From: Nymphalis io | Lineage: Eukaryota; Arthropoda; Insecta; Lepidoptera; Nymphalidae | NCBI RefSeq assembly: GCF_905147045.1 | Contig: NC_065889.1 | Location: 3,105,001 to 3,169,000 of the forward strand | Reading direction: 5' to 3' | Length of the DNA: 64,000 nucleotides | Part shown: positions 1 through 11,000 of the stretch, in pieces | Layout: every line of letters begins with the position of its first letter | Numbering within the stretch: the stretch's first letter is position 1 | The notes under the pieces: model-generated | Database searches by the model: none | Seen by the model: only the letters and a program-made list of their open reading frames with translations | What the model was told of the DNA's origin: nothing | Translations under genes and position numbers: made by a program

Positions 1-232
1 TTTAGAGAAAATGTTCTAATTGTTGTACGCGCGCGATTTTTAACTGAGAATTTTATTGTTTCGTTTGATAATGCATTAGTCTCCGCTCGCGGCTGCGCTT
101 GCTCATGTTTGGGGAGTAGGTGTTAGGTTAGAATTTTATGATGATCGGTTGAGTAGTTAAAACATGAATACATAACAAACAAATAAATATATTTTATAAA
201 ACTATAGTATTTGTTGTTAAAATTAGAAGGAA

Positions 233-257
233 TGTATATATATATATATATATATAA
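233..257. repeat. (TA)n microsatellite
   Basis: An uninterrupted TA dinucleotide run of about 25 bases in intergenic DNA. Confidence 0.9.
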
Positions 258-1180
258 CGAAGGAGTTATTTATTACAGATGTCATCCAATATATTCACTA
301 AACAAAAGATGTGAGCTTCTTAAATTATTTATAATGCGTAAAGACGTTGTCGAACACAAGTTAATTTTCGCATGTGAACAATCGTGTGACGCATTTATAG
401 AGGTAGCAATCTGTTCTATTACCTCTTGTACTTGTCACGGCCAAGGTGCGCGCAATGCCAGTTTTCTGCGAAGAAGTTAAGATGGATTTGTGATACGTTA
501 GTTTTTAGTATTTCGTTGAAAAACATGACAACATCATATATACATCATAGATGTACATTTTAGAGTGAAACTATTTTTATGGGTAAATATGGCCTTGGCA
601 AGTTTTATATTGTGACCGTATAATGCAATTATGTTTTTAATGAAAAACTAAACGCATTGTTTTACAAGTAAGATTACACTTAAAGTTGTTACATTTATTT
701 TTCTCTTATTGCCAGTTCTTGTTTCTGCTATTACATGTTACTGGCCAATAAGATTATGTATGAACTTGTATATATATACATAACATAGACGTAACTCCGA
801 GTCTAGTCAGAAAAACAAAACTTTGTGTAACTGATTCATATGCATATTATATTTTTCTCCTAATTGACTTTCATTGTTTCGTTTTATGATTTTTATTTTA
901 ATTAACGTTCATCTTTATGCATATAAACTTCTCATAAACGTACAACTCTTATAGATGTACGACGATCGATAAGATAATAACTAGGTATGTTAACCTTTAC
1001 TTGAATATTCTTTGTCATAAAAATAATAAAATAAAATAAAAAATATATTATAATCTTAACAACCGTTGTTCCATGTCTTCACGGTATATAACCAATTTTA
1101 AGTATATTATAATGCACTTATGTGCAAATTAAAGCTATCAAGTATTTAACGGATCTAAGAAATAACATAATATAATAATA

Positions 1181-1440
1181 ATGTCCTGGGACATTTTTCA
1201 CACACGGCCATCTGATCCCAAATTAAGCTTGTACAGAGCTTGTACTATGGAAACCAGACAACTGATATACTACATATACTATTTTTCTTTTGTAAATACA
1301 TACTTTTGTAGATAATTACACCCAGACTTAGGACAAACAGACATATTCATGCACACAAATATCTGTCCTGGGTGGGAATCGAACCCACAACCTTCGGCGT
1401 GAAAGCTAAGCATCCACCAACCACGGCGACCGGCTCGTCA
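1181..1440 (-). repeat. tRNA-derived SINE-like element, family D, copy 1
   Basis: About 260 bp. Read on the minus strand, the head contains an intact RNA polymerase III B box (GGTTCGATTCC, about 1373-1386), as in a tRNA gene. The other end abuts an ATAATAATA run, read as the remnant of a 3' tail. It is nearly identical along its whole length to 37975-38234. It is not a tRNA gene: the cloverleaf does not close and a long non-tRNA body follows. Confidence 0.8.
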
Positions 1441-2034
1441 TAACATATTTGATGTATAATAGAAGATACGACGTGTTAAGAAAAACAATGTATATCTATG
1501 ATAAAGTAATAAACGACTTCTTTAAATTATTATATTAATGATAATAGAAATAGCCTTATTTGTAAATATTGTAAAAAGTACCAGGCATTAATTGCATTTC
1601 TAATGGACTATCAACAATGTTGACCTATCTTCCAATAAGTAAAGTGAATTGTGTTTGAACATTATGCGGGACATTGTGTTCATAAACTTGCCACTCTTGT
1701 TTACCCGATCCATAACGCCTAATGATAATGGTAGTAAATTCAGCATGATATCACAATCGACCTTTTATAAGCTTAGATAACACCTACGTATTTTCGGTAG
1801 TATTCGTGATTAGGAAAGAGGGCTTAAACGATGTCCCTTTAATACAGACTGTATTGTAAAGACAGATGTTATATTGATCTTTATTGATATTATATTAATA
1901 TTTCATGTTTATTTAATTATATATCGAATATATTTTAAATTAATACTGCATTTTGTTGGAAAAAAAGGCAAAAGCAATAGCTTGTCAATGACCCACTGTT
2001 CGTGTAATTCAGATTTGCGTCCGACACAAGTAGT

Positions 2035-2178
2035 TTTTCATTCGGTGTATTCCTTCACAGCCAGCACGAGATAAATTATAAACACAAATTACGTACTTGA
2101 AAATACAGCTTGCCCGGCTTGAACCCGCCATCTTTCGGTTAAGTTTAGAACACGTCTAACCACTGGGTCATCTCTGCC
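2035..2178 (-). repeat. family A SINE, 5' part (tRNA-like head)
   Basis: The minus strand reads a tRNA-like head with a box A-like segment and a B box (GGTTCAAGCC), then the start of the SINE body. It matches the full copies at 27108-27413 and 43934-44236 but is diverged and lacks the 3' half. Confidence 0.75.
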
Positions 2179-2913
2179 AGGTATATAGCATTAATTTTAT
2201 TTTATTCCTGTAATTTTATTTTTAATGGTTTGGTATTCTGTTATTTCTTTATAAAAATTCAAAAACACACATTTTTCGTATTCTTTTTAATATTGTGTGT
2301 ATGCTACTAGAATTTGCGTTATCATGCACAATGAATAAAAAAGGCTCTAAATGGTAATGTACAAATATATACAAATAAATAAAATTGATGTGTCTGGAAA
2401 AAAATGGTACATTATAAAGTATAAGTATAAAGTATTTTTCAGAAACTGAATTCCACGCCGGCGAAATCTTAGGTTTTGCTAGTAAGGTAATAAGACAGAC
2501 AATCGTGTAAATAATTAACATTTGTTAGGGGGAAGTCATGAAAAATCATGAAACCATTACAAGGAAATCAAAGATAAAAGATTTTAATTGAATCTAATTC
2601 GTTTACAATTTAAATTGCCAATAACTACCGTGAGAATAAAAAAAAACACAATGGACTTCCTCAAACATCGTTTGAAAAAAGATCTCCTCATATAAACTAC
2701 TTGTATTAAAATAAATTGTGCATCATATGAGCTTAAAAAATGTATATTGTTATTATTTATTACTGAGGTTAAGCACGCGGACGCGTTGACAACTAGACAG
2801 AGGACTTTATGTATATAAACATAAACAGATCTTTTACATTTTAGTAGTTACATTATAGTTTGTTATCTTTTATCTCAAATGTTTTTTTGGATTATATATG
2901 GCAACATTAATTT

Positions 2914-2939
2914 TTGGCACAAAGCTCTACCACCAGTGA
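2914..2939 (+). repeat. family B repeat, terminal fragment
   Basis: Only the last 26 bases of family B are present (GCACAAAGCTCTACCACCAG), matching the right ends of the copies at 15330-15624 and 59066-59357. Confidence 0.6.
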
Positions 2940-2976
2940 ATAAAAATCTTCTGAATATAAACAAAATCTTCTAAAC

Positions 2977-3170
2977 CTTGGTGGTCCAGTGGCTACGACA
3001 CATGAATCCTAAACTATGATTTGTTTTTATATCTCATCACTTGTCTACCCCACGTCGGAGCAGCGTGGTGTAATAGCAAAATAATTGTATTTTGCTATTA
3101 CACCACGCTATTGGTGTAATAAAAAATAAAAAATAATAAAAGCTCCAAGCCTTTCTCATAAGAGGTGGCA
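2977..3170 (+). repeat. family A SINE, degraded, with internal foldback
   Basis: A degraded tRNA-like head (about 2977-3025) is followed by the 3' half of the family A body (about 3050-3170). The segment that normally reads GGAGCAGCGTGGTGGAATAA is interrupted by a perfect 22-bp inverted repeat at 3062-3109. Confidence 0.65.
3062..3109. repeat. perfect 22-bp inverted repeat with 4-nt loop
   Basis: The left arm 3062-3083 and right arm 3088-3109 are exact reverse complements, separated by ATTG. The arm begins with family A SINE sequence (AGCGTGGTG), so the foldback arose inside the repeat. It would fold into a 22-bp hairpin in RNA or a small cruciform in DNA. Confidence 0.95.
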
Positions 3171-3600
3171 TTTACACCAATTATGTTTTGTTAGTATAAA
3201 ATATTCAAATGTGAAAACTATACGAATTGAAATTTGCGTTAGAATAATACCATACTAGAATAATACTTTGAGTACAGATTAATCTTAAGATAACATTTTA
3301 AAAGTCTCCGTTATATTATTTTATAATATATGCAAGTAGATTATTAAACACGCGTGCTGAATGCCCTGGACGAAGAAAGAAAGTGATGAAACTCGTATAG
3401 CAAGAAAATAATTGGTGTTTATTATTTTTTGCGATACTTGTTTGAATCGGGAATATTCGAAACCTGTTATTGTAACCGTAACAGTATCGTGTGGGCTTTT
3501 TCCAATGAGCGTTTTATTTATTTCAGACTTTCTTTTTATTTATTTCAGAATTTAATTTTTTCTTATGTAAAATATTATATTATTATGTACTATTAATATT

Positions 3601-3708
3601 TCCACCAACCCGCATTGGAGCAGCGTGGTGGAATAAGCTCCAAACCTTCTCCTCAAAATGAGGAGAGGAGGCCTTTAGCCCAGCAGTGGGACATTCACAG
3701 GCTGTTTC
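3601..3708 (+). repeat. family A SINE, 3' part
   Basis: Only the last 108 bp of the family A body is present, from CCACCAACCCGCATTGGAGC to the conserved end CCCAGCAGTGGGACATTCAC plus AGGCTG. The tRNA head is missing. Confidence 0.8.
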
Positions 3709-3736
3709 GGTACTATTAATATTATATTATTTTACA

Positions 3737-4488
3737 CTAGCTGACCCGTGTCCACTTCGTTGGGTGGTAAACATTTTTACTTGTGATCGACTGACCAAAC
3801 ATTAATAAAATTGTCTTTCGAGTTTGATATTTTGAATTATCACTTGAACTATGCAACCAAAAAAGCAATTTATTTCTAAATTTATTGATTGTTATATATG
3901 AAAAAAAATCATCTAATAGAAATATCATTCAATAGATTACGACACGGTTGCAGTTCCATACCTATGTCGTATTATCTCATTACCCGTTCATCCAAATTAT
4001 ATGTAGTAAAAGGGAAAAGTCTTTTGATTTAAGCCTTTGGGACGATAGGTTTATTTATTTTGATAAGAATTCATAATTGTTGATTATATGACCAATAAAC
4101 ATGACCTAACGATTTAAATTATTTTTTTAATATAAAAACGACTTTTTGTGACTTGAATATAAAAGTTAGACGTATGCTGTCGTTGACTTTTTTGCAGGCA
4201 TTATCAAGCTCTACAACTTTTCTCTAGAACTCAAACATATATCTCCCATCGTTAAGACAGCGTTCCTAAGAAACCTTTTCGTTCAATCGTTTTTTCACCG
4301 ACTTATTTTGCAAATCTCACTACCACGAAAAAGGGTAGGTTCTTTTTTCGGGTTAATATATAGTCTATGACACTCACAAATTATGTGGCACTCTATTGGT
4401 AAATGAATTTTCAAAATCGGTTCTGTAAATTCAGAGATTGACCCCTACAACCTCACAAACTTTATATCTTTATAATATTAAGTATACA
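3737..4488 (+). repeat. interspersed element starting CTAGCTGACCCG
   Basis: About 750 bp. It begins CTAGCTGACCCGTG...CTTCGTTGG and ends TTTATAATATTAAGTATA. These end motifs recur on many dispersed lepidopteran elements. No intact ORF survives. The class (RTE-like LINE remnant or a non-autonomous relative) is not settled by this sequence, and the boundaries are approximate. Confidence 0.5.
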
Positions 4489-4507
4489 TAACAAGACAAT
4501 TTTATAC

Positions 4508-4757
4508 ATTTTTTATAGTGTAGGTAAGCGGACGAGCATATGAGCCATCTGATGGTAAGTGGTCATCAACGCCCATAGACATTGGCATTGTAAGAAATGT
4601 TAACCATCGCCTACATCGCCATTGCGCCACCAACCTTGGGAATACTGGCTCACTCACCTTTCAAACCGAAACAATACCAAGTACTGCTGTTTTGCGGTAG
4701 AATATCTGATGAGTGGGTGATACCCAGACGAGCTTGCACAAGGCCCTACCACCAGTA
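4508..4757 (+). repeat. family B SINE-like element
   Basis: Near full-length copy, running from TTTTTATAG...GGACGAGCATATG to GCCCTACCACCAGTA. It aligns throughout with the copies at 15330-15624, 59066-59357 and 63384-63673, with an internal deletion around 4635-4650. Confidence 0.8.
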
Positions 4758-5978
4758 AATAGTAACAGTCCTTTAAAATTCACTCCTGTTAAGGACATGA
4801 TATTAGTTTTAGTGTACCTGGACTCTCTTATATACACGGGTACACAAATCAATATTAAAAACCGGTCCAATCAAAATGATTAACAATACTTTAAAATGGA
4901 TAAACATTAAAGTAATGAATAGGTAAGTAGTAATAAGTACGTAAGACCGAACGGGCCATTAGTAAAACAGTTTTATGGTTTGTTGATATTTTAAGCAACA
5001 TTCGTGATGAGAAAACTATTATTTTAACTGTGCGCAAGGCACTCGTATGTCTCGTAGAACCGTAAGTGTGGCAAACAAACAGTATTAACTCGAGGCTGAG
5101 ACAATACCCCGAGGCTTATCTTATGAACACAACTACTGAATTTTTACACCCGATAACAGCAGTATAAATATCACTGCTTTACGACTCGCTCATAAAATAT
5201 GCATAAAACCTTCATGCCTGAATAATATTTATACGCCTTTGCTTTGTCAGTAATCAAAATATCAAAACCTTTCTTGATAATCACGTATAGTTACGAGTTC
5301 GTTATTTCAAGTTATTTTACGTTATGATGTTTAAATATTGATTTAAAAGTATTGTTGTCTCAACGTTATCATACTATTAACTTGAGATAGATACACTATT
5401 TCATACTTTATTTTACAAAACCAAATATAATGTACACAGGCCTCTACTTAGAGATCCAAGGCTTATAGGCACTTTGACGTTTGAGGCGATCCCTATTCCA
5501 AAGCAATTAGACATACTAAATTTGTATTGTTTTTGGCTGGGTGATGATTTTTATAGGCCTTGGCATAAATCCAGGGCTGTTTGTACAACAGGCGGACCTA
5601 ATGTTAAAATATTCTACCAGACAACCTTATGAAGAGTAGGAACGAACGTTTATAGTTGTGCCATGCGTACGTAAATATATTGTATATATATATATACAAT
5701 AGTTTATTTACATAAATTTAAGTAAAAAAAAACAATTACCCTTCAATACTTATTGTCGTAGTAATCACAGTATGTCTGTTGAAAATCAAATTACATTTAT
5801 ATTAAATTTTTTGCATAATTTAAATTACCTTTCTAATAAAATGAAGTGTTTTTTTTTTACTTTTTATTTTAAAATTCTTTGCACAAGCTCGTTTACTTTA
5901 TAACGCGTTATTGAGGCTTAAAGCCGGAAAACCAATTGGCATTGCAAACAAAAACAATTTGACGCGTTGCCAATGGGG

Positions 5979-5979
<1 letters not shown>

Positions 5980-6009
<30 letters not shown>
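5980..6009. repeat. (TA)n microsatellite
   Basis: A run of about 15 TA units in intergenic DNA. Confidence 0.9.
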
Positions 6010-6011
<2 letters not shown>

Positions 6012-6105
6012 GTACTACTACGAATCGTTTATTTTATATTATGAAGATGGTTCTTTAAAACAGAAATAACAGAATCATTAAGTTCTTTTATTTAGTATAT
6101 ACTTA

Positions 6106-6330
6106 CCGAATACCTGTCCCCGCTTTGCTCGTTTGGAATAAGATGTTTCTATTTTTTTATGGACAACAACGTTTCTTTTGAAGAACAAACATCTAGATTT
6201 TTGAATCCTACCTAAGTGTACAAAGAACAACTCACTTCATCACAACCGGATTACTAATTTAGGAATGCGTAAGGGACAAACATACAAACATTCATTTTTA
6301 ATTACATATATTTTACATATAACCATAGAA
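6106..6330 (+). repeat. degraded interspersed element fragment
   Basis: The segment starting ACCTGTCCCCGCTTTGCTCG and ending near ACAAACATACAAACATTCAT resembles a class of dispersed lepidopteran repeats whose ends are coding-like but non-translated. It is a weak call based on motif resemblance only. Confidence 0.35.
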
Positions 6331-6453
6331 AAATAAAAATGAATTAACGTATAAATATATTAATAGATTATATCGTCCCAGCACCAATAATATACGCAAT
6401 CGGTTGTGTGAAACTAGTTTAAAAATGAGTTGCAAAACTTGTAAAAAAATCTG

Positions 6454-6461
6454 TGACGTCA
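6454..6461. promoter_or_regulatory. palindromic CRE-like site TGACGTCA
   Basis: A perfect cAMP-response-element palindrome about 1.4 kb upstream of the putative aquaporin start site. One 8-bp match in AT-rich DNA is suggestive only. Confidence 0.25.
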
Positions 6462-7415
6462 TATTAATTCAACCCAAGAACTGCATATTAATATAATTAT
6501 ACCGCGAAGTTTTTAATGGAATATTTTTGTTTCACAATATACGGAACTTAATCGTATCTATGGCGGTACGTATAGGAAATACCCAAAGAATAAGTCACTA
6601 TTGGTTCTTTATCAGGATTAAGTTTAAGACTTATTAACGTTTACAAAACACCAAATATTATAAGTGGACTTTCTATATAATATTATCATGTGAAATTGTT
6701 AAATGTATCAGTAAAATAAATAAATGATAATAACACACTATTGTTACTATCTGTTATAAACGGAACATAACTTGACTAATTAACATTTTAATTATGCTTA
6801 CATATTATATATATTTATTATATATATTTCCAAAGAAATATTAAGAGTTCATTGAAGATCAATTCAAACTCGTCGTAACTCTATAAATATTTTATATATT
6901 TCTTTAAATTGCTGTGCCTAAAACACGAATTTAAAAATAGTGTAAAGTATATCTATACTCATTGATCGGATATTCAATAAACAAACATAAATAGTTTATT
7001 TCATTTATCAATGAAGATATTACACTATTATTATCCAAGAAGTCAAAGATGTTACATAAATATTACAATAAGTAATTCTCTTCTGCAATTCAACAATCTT
7101 AAATAATAATAATCGATTCAATGTCATAAGTTGATAAGTACGAATATCACGCACATACTATTACATTATTATTATAGTATAAACTATAGAAAAAGTTAGT
7201 AAAAATAAATAAAAAATACATTACACAGCTTAATACATACATGGCATTTTAAGCCAGTAAGAACCAGTTTCGTAGTAAGATTCCCTGTCAAGTTTTTTAT
7301 TGCATTGGGTTTTATCCCGAGGATAATATCTATTTCTACCACAAATAGCTTTTCGATCTCGTTTATTTTTAACTTCAACGTAACTTTAATAGTCACTTTA
7401 TATTGAAGTTATGTG

Positions 7416-7458
7416 ACTAAGATACTAGTATTCAAGATTATACTAAGATACTAGTATT
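7416..7458. repeat. short direct duplication
   Basis: The 17-mer ACTAAGATACTAGTATT occurs at 7416-7432 and again at 7442-7458, separated by 9 bp. Confidence 0.85.
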
Positions 7459-7793
7459 TTCGCTTTCTCGCCTGAAAATAATTCTGCCACATTATTTATA
7501 AATTGGGATAATTAAAAATACTTAATTTTTTTATTTACTTTATAAGTTTTACGGCCAGGGCACAAAGTATTTAATTTAGCAAGGAATAATCATAAAGAAA
7601 AATAGCATCAAATTTAATTAAAAAAATATATAACAATTAATGTTTTAAACATGTGCACTTATTAAACTTTTTCATAAGCAATGCGCAGGTAGTTTGATTT
7701 CAACAAATGACGAGAACATCTTACTATTTCCCTCAAAATATTTGCGGTTTCCTCGCAATGGGAGATAGTGATGAATATCAAATAGCCGATTAA

Positions 7794-7840
7794 TTTATAA
7801 ACATCGTTCAAGAAACATACTCAGAATAAAAAGTCAGTTG
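7794..7840 (+). promoter_or_regulatory. putative core promoter of the aquaporin gene
   Basis: TTTATAA at 7794-7800 is followed by an arthropod initiator-like TCAGTTG at 7834-7840, with a weaker TCAGAA at 7821. The stretch from about 7840 to 8057 is GC-richer than its surroundings and would be the 5' UTR. The TATA-to-initiator distance (about 40 bp) is longer than usual for TCAGTTG, while TCAGAA fits the usual 28-30 bp. The true start is inferred. Confidence 0.35.
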
Positions 7841-8057
7841 CATTCGACTGGTCCGCTGTCATCCGCCACACTCAGGTGTATGAAGCGTTACAGAAAGGTA
7901 GTGCGGCGCAGCGTACACATTCTTCACGAACGATTTTCTCCAAACTATAAGGAATTTTCAATTACAAATAAAATAACTTGCGGTAATTTCTTATATCTGT
8001 CGCAACTGTGAGGTGCAGTTTGTTAGCTAATCGGACTAGAAAGTGATTGTATTAAAA

Positions 8058-8094
8058 ATGAAGACGGATTATCCGATGGATGAAATGCAGAAGA
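8058..8094 (+). CDS. Drip: aquaporin exon 1 (start codon)
   Basis: ATG at 8058 in the context AAAAATGA opens a frame of 12 codons (MKTDYPMDEMQK) plus one base. The donor GTAAGT follows at 8095. It is a cytosolic N-terminal tail. It was chosen because it is the only upstream ATG exon with a perfect donor whose phase (1) matches the exon 2 acceptor. The next best candidate, reading through from intron 1 into exon 2, lacks an ATG. Confidence 0.75.
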
Positions 8095-11000
8095 GTAAGT
8101 TCAAAGTTTATTGAAAATTCCACTGAGGGTTGAAGGTGTTTGTGTTATAATCGTAAACACTGATGTGTCTTAGTGAAACACACGTTAGTACAACTATACT
8201 TTAGGCAAAATCACACATTTTCGCAATAAAAAAGCGATAACTTTCTTAATTTTTTATAATCATTTCTTATGTCTAAAATATCTACATATTATTATGGATA
8301 TAAATTATTTTTAGTTTATTAAGAATTATTACAATAATGCACATCTTAGTATTATAGTATATGTAATTAAACAATAGTCAATTGTTTTTTTTTCAACTAA
8401 AATTGCTACTATCAATGTTTTATTATCTATTAATGTTTTTATAATTGCGGAAATTACTATTATAAAATACAGTTTTTTTGAGTACCATAAATGTAGTAAG
8501 CGTCTCATTTTATACGTTTTTAGATAAAGCCGTTTACATAATAACATATTGTGTAACTATTATTAAATAAAAGCAGTGTGTACCATGTCTATCGTCATTT
8601 AACGTGTGTTTTAAAAAGGTTTTTGTCTGTTACTTCACATTAAAACAAATTTTAAATTCGGAAGTATAGCGTTAAAATAAAATTAACCGTATGATAAAAT
8701 AACAATATTTTTTTACTTTAGAATCTATTGATAATATACGTAGTTTTTTTAAAAGATAAGCCAGATCAATAGGAAAATGTAAAATATATTATTATATACG
8801 CCAGCCATTAACAATATATACCTTTATAAAAATAAACAGAGAATTTAAAAATATATAGGGTGGTGGTAAGTACTAAGGAAGTGCATAAAGATTAAAAATA
8901 ACAAAAACATTTTTTTTTAAAGTTAATCTTTTTTATGTCATATTGGCGAAAAGTGTCCGCATGAGATACTTGTCATTTTGTCAATTCTATTAATTTTAAA
9001 TATGTTATAAATGTTTTATAATATCGAGTTAATAAACCATGTTTATAAATAGTTTTGCGGTATAGTACGTCATAATTAAATGTACATAATAACATGTTAT
9101 TCATTAGACGTAATTAACAATGTTATTAAGATCAAAGATCATTGTTGTGTAATAATATTTTATATTTATTAAATAATAATTGTAATTAATTAAATAAAGT
9201 ATGACTTTAATAGTTAATGTTTTAAAGATTAGTATTAAAAATAATAATAAAATACTTTATCGTACACAAAAATAAAAATATACATGTGCTAAACAGCTAT
9301 AAAATTGGCGGTCTTATTGCTAAAAAATATTTTACTCTTAATATTACTTATGTTTGTTCATATTTAATGAAAATAAAAATAAAAAGTTTAAATAAATAAA
9401 ATAAATGTCAACCTACTGAAAATAATATTTTTATATGTGGAAAACTAAAAATTGTATCCAAACATTATTCAAAGAGTTGTTATATTTACATGTTATCAAT
9501 GTAAGACAAGCATGTTTTATTATTTAAATAAGATGCTTGACATTGTTTCAAACCTAGGTATCATATTTGAACAGTTAAAATAATATTATTATCTTATAAT
9601 TTTGAAATAAAAGTGTACACTTGAGTTAGCCTTCTTTAAATAGGTATTTCATAAAGTAATAAATAATTCTCATACACTTTATGATGATATGACTCATTCA
9701 ATTTATATACATAAAAGTTAATAATATATTACAATAATTATAAAGCATGGTACATATAACATGTTTAAGAGCATAAAAAGGACACTCATTTATATTTAAC
9801 GTAAGTTAATTACATTTCAGATTTCAGATGTAGTTGTAATTGTTAAAGAATTATTAAATTTTACAACTACGAATTTTGCAAACATGAAACATACATTTAT
9901 AAATATTATAGTATATTTAAATTCTACAAATAAATTCAGTTAGTGTTCATAATATCATTAAAACTTATATCACTTTTTTTATGGAAGAATATTCGACATG
10001 ACTGATTGACGAGAAAAAGACGCCGAAGCCGACGTTTTTCAGTAAAACGTCGTCTTTTGCTCGATAAATAACATAAGTAAATTTGTTGCGGTCATTTAGT
10101 AATAGTATAATTAAACGTGTAAAAAGTATGATCTTAATTTATAATAATATAATATATTGATATTGAGTATACTAATTAATTGTAAAGTTTATAGTTTTAA
10201 GTAAACAAATATATTTATTTATTTATATCAGACCACTGAAAATAAACAGATGAGATAATTTATATCGCTGTCCCTAAAAAAAAATGTATTCTAAAAATTA
10301 TGCTTAGATCATGTTAAATACACATAATCTAAGCATAATTTTGCTTATTACTTGATAAATTCATGAAGTGTTATGGAAGATCGAGGTCACCTGACTGATT
10401 GACAATCATCTTGATAACATGCCGAACTAAAATTATGATGTGTTTTTAATCTATTTATTTGTTTCCACAGGAACCAGCTCTGTAATCGGTCTGGCCGATA
10501 TCACAGACAACAAGCTGATCTGGCGACAGTTGGTCGCGGAGCTGATAGGCACGTTTCTGTTGACATCTATCGGCGTTGCCTCTTGTATCGCCATAAGTGA
10601 ATCCAACGCACCGATCGTCACTAGTATTGCTCTTTGTTTCGGTCTTCTCGTCGGATCTATTGTCCAGGTATGTTCTACATAAATATATATCTATAACCGA
10701 AGTATTGTTAATTGCTTTTATGTCATATAATTATGTATGAGCGTGTGCGTGTGTATGTGTGCTGTGAGGGATGAAATCAAATAAATTGGATAGGAGCAAG
10801 TTAATTGTTGCTGGTTGGGTAGTACTCGGAGTTAATAAGGCTCATATTATTCCTTTGCTTATTGAATGCATAAATTATATATCTATGATCAACCATAGGA
10901 GGCCGGTACCAAACCTAGGCAACCATATTGATAATATGTGTTGGGTTATATAGAATTACAATTACTTTAAGTTACATTACTCTTATATTAGCAGTGCATG

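Larger units (their letters stand above)
1..7793. other. intergenic DNA upstream of the aquaporin gene
   Basis: AT-rich DNA with no open reading frame that looks like a conserved protein; all frames longer than 60 codons are low-complexity or overlap repeats. It holds a family D element (1181-1440), family A SINE pieces (2035-2178, 2977-3170, 3601-3708), family B pieces (2914-2939, 4508-4757), an interspersed element (3737-4488), a second element fragment (6106-6330) and (TA)n runs near 233-257 and 5980-6009. An upstream gene may lie outside the window. Confidence 0.7.

Noticed and set aside
1372..1440. tRNA-like sequence with a perfect B box
   Set aside because: The acceptor stem does not pair and the sequence continues into a repeated 260-bp body found twice; it is a tRNA-derived SINE head, not a tRNA gene. 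The same applies to 12955-13026, 27350-27413, 44170-44236 and 62690-62760.
10440..10470. Upstream extension of aquaporin exon 2 as a protein N-terminus (MFLIYLFVS-like)
   Set aside because: It is the polypyrimidine tract and acceptor (TTTCCACAG) of intron 1, and lacks an ATG; exon 1 at 8058 supplies the start in the correct phase.
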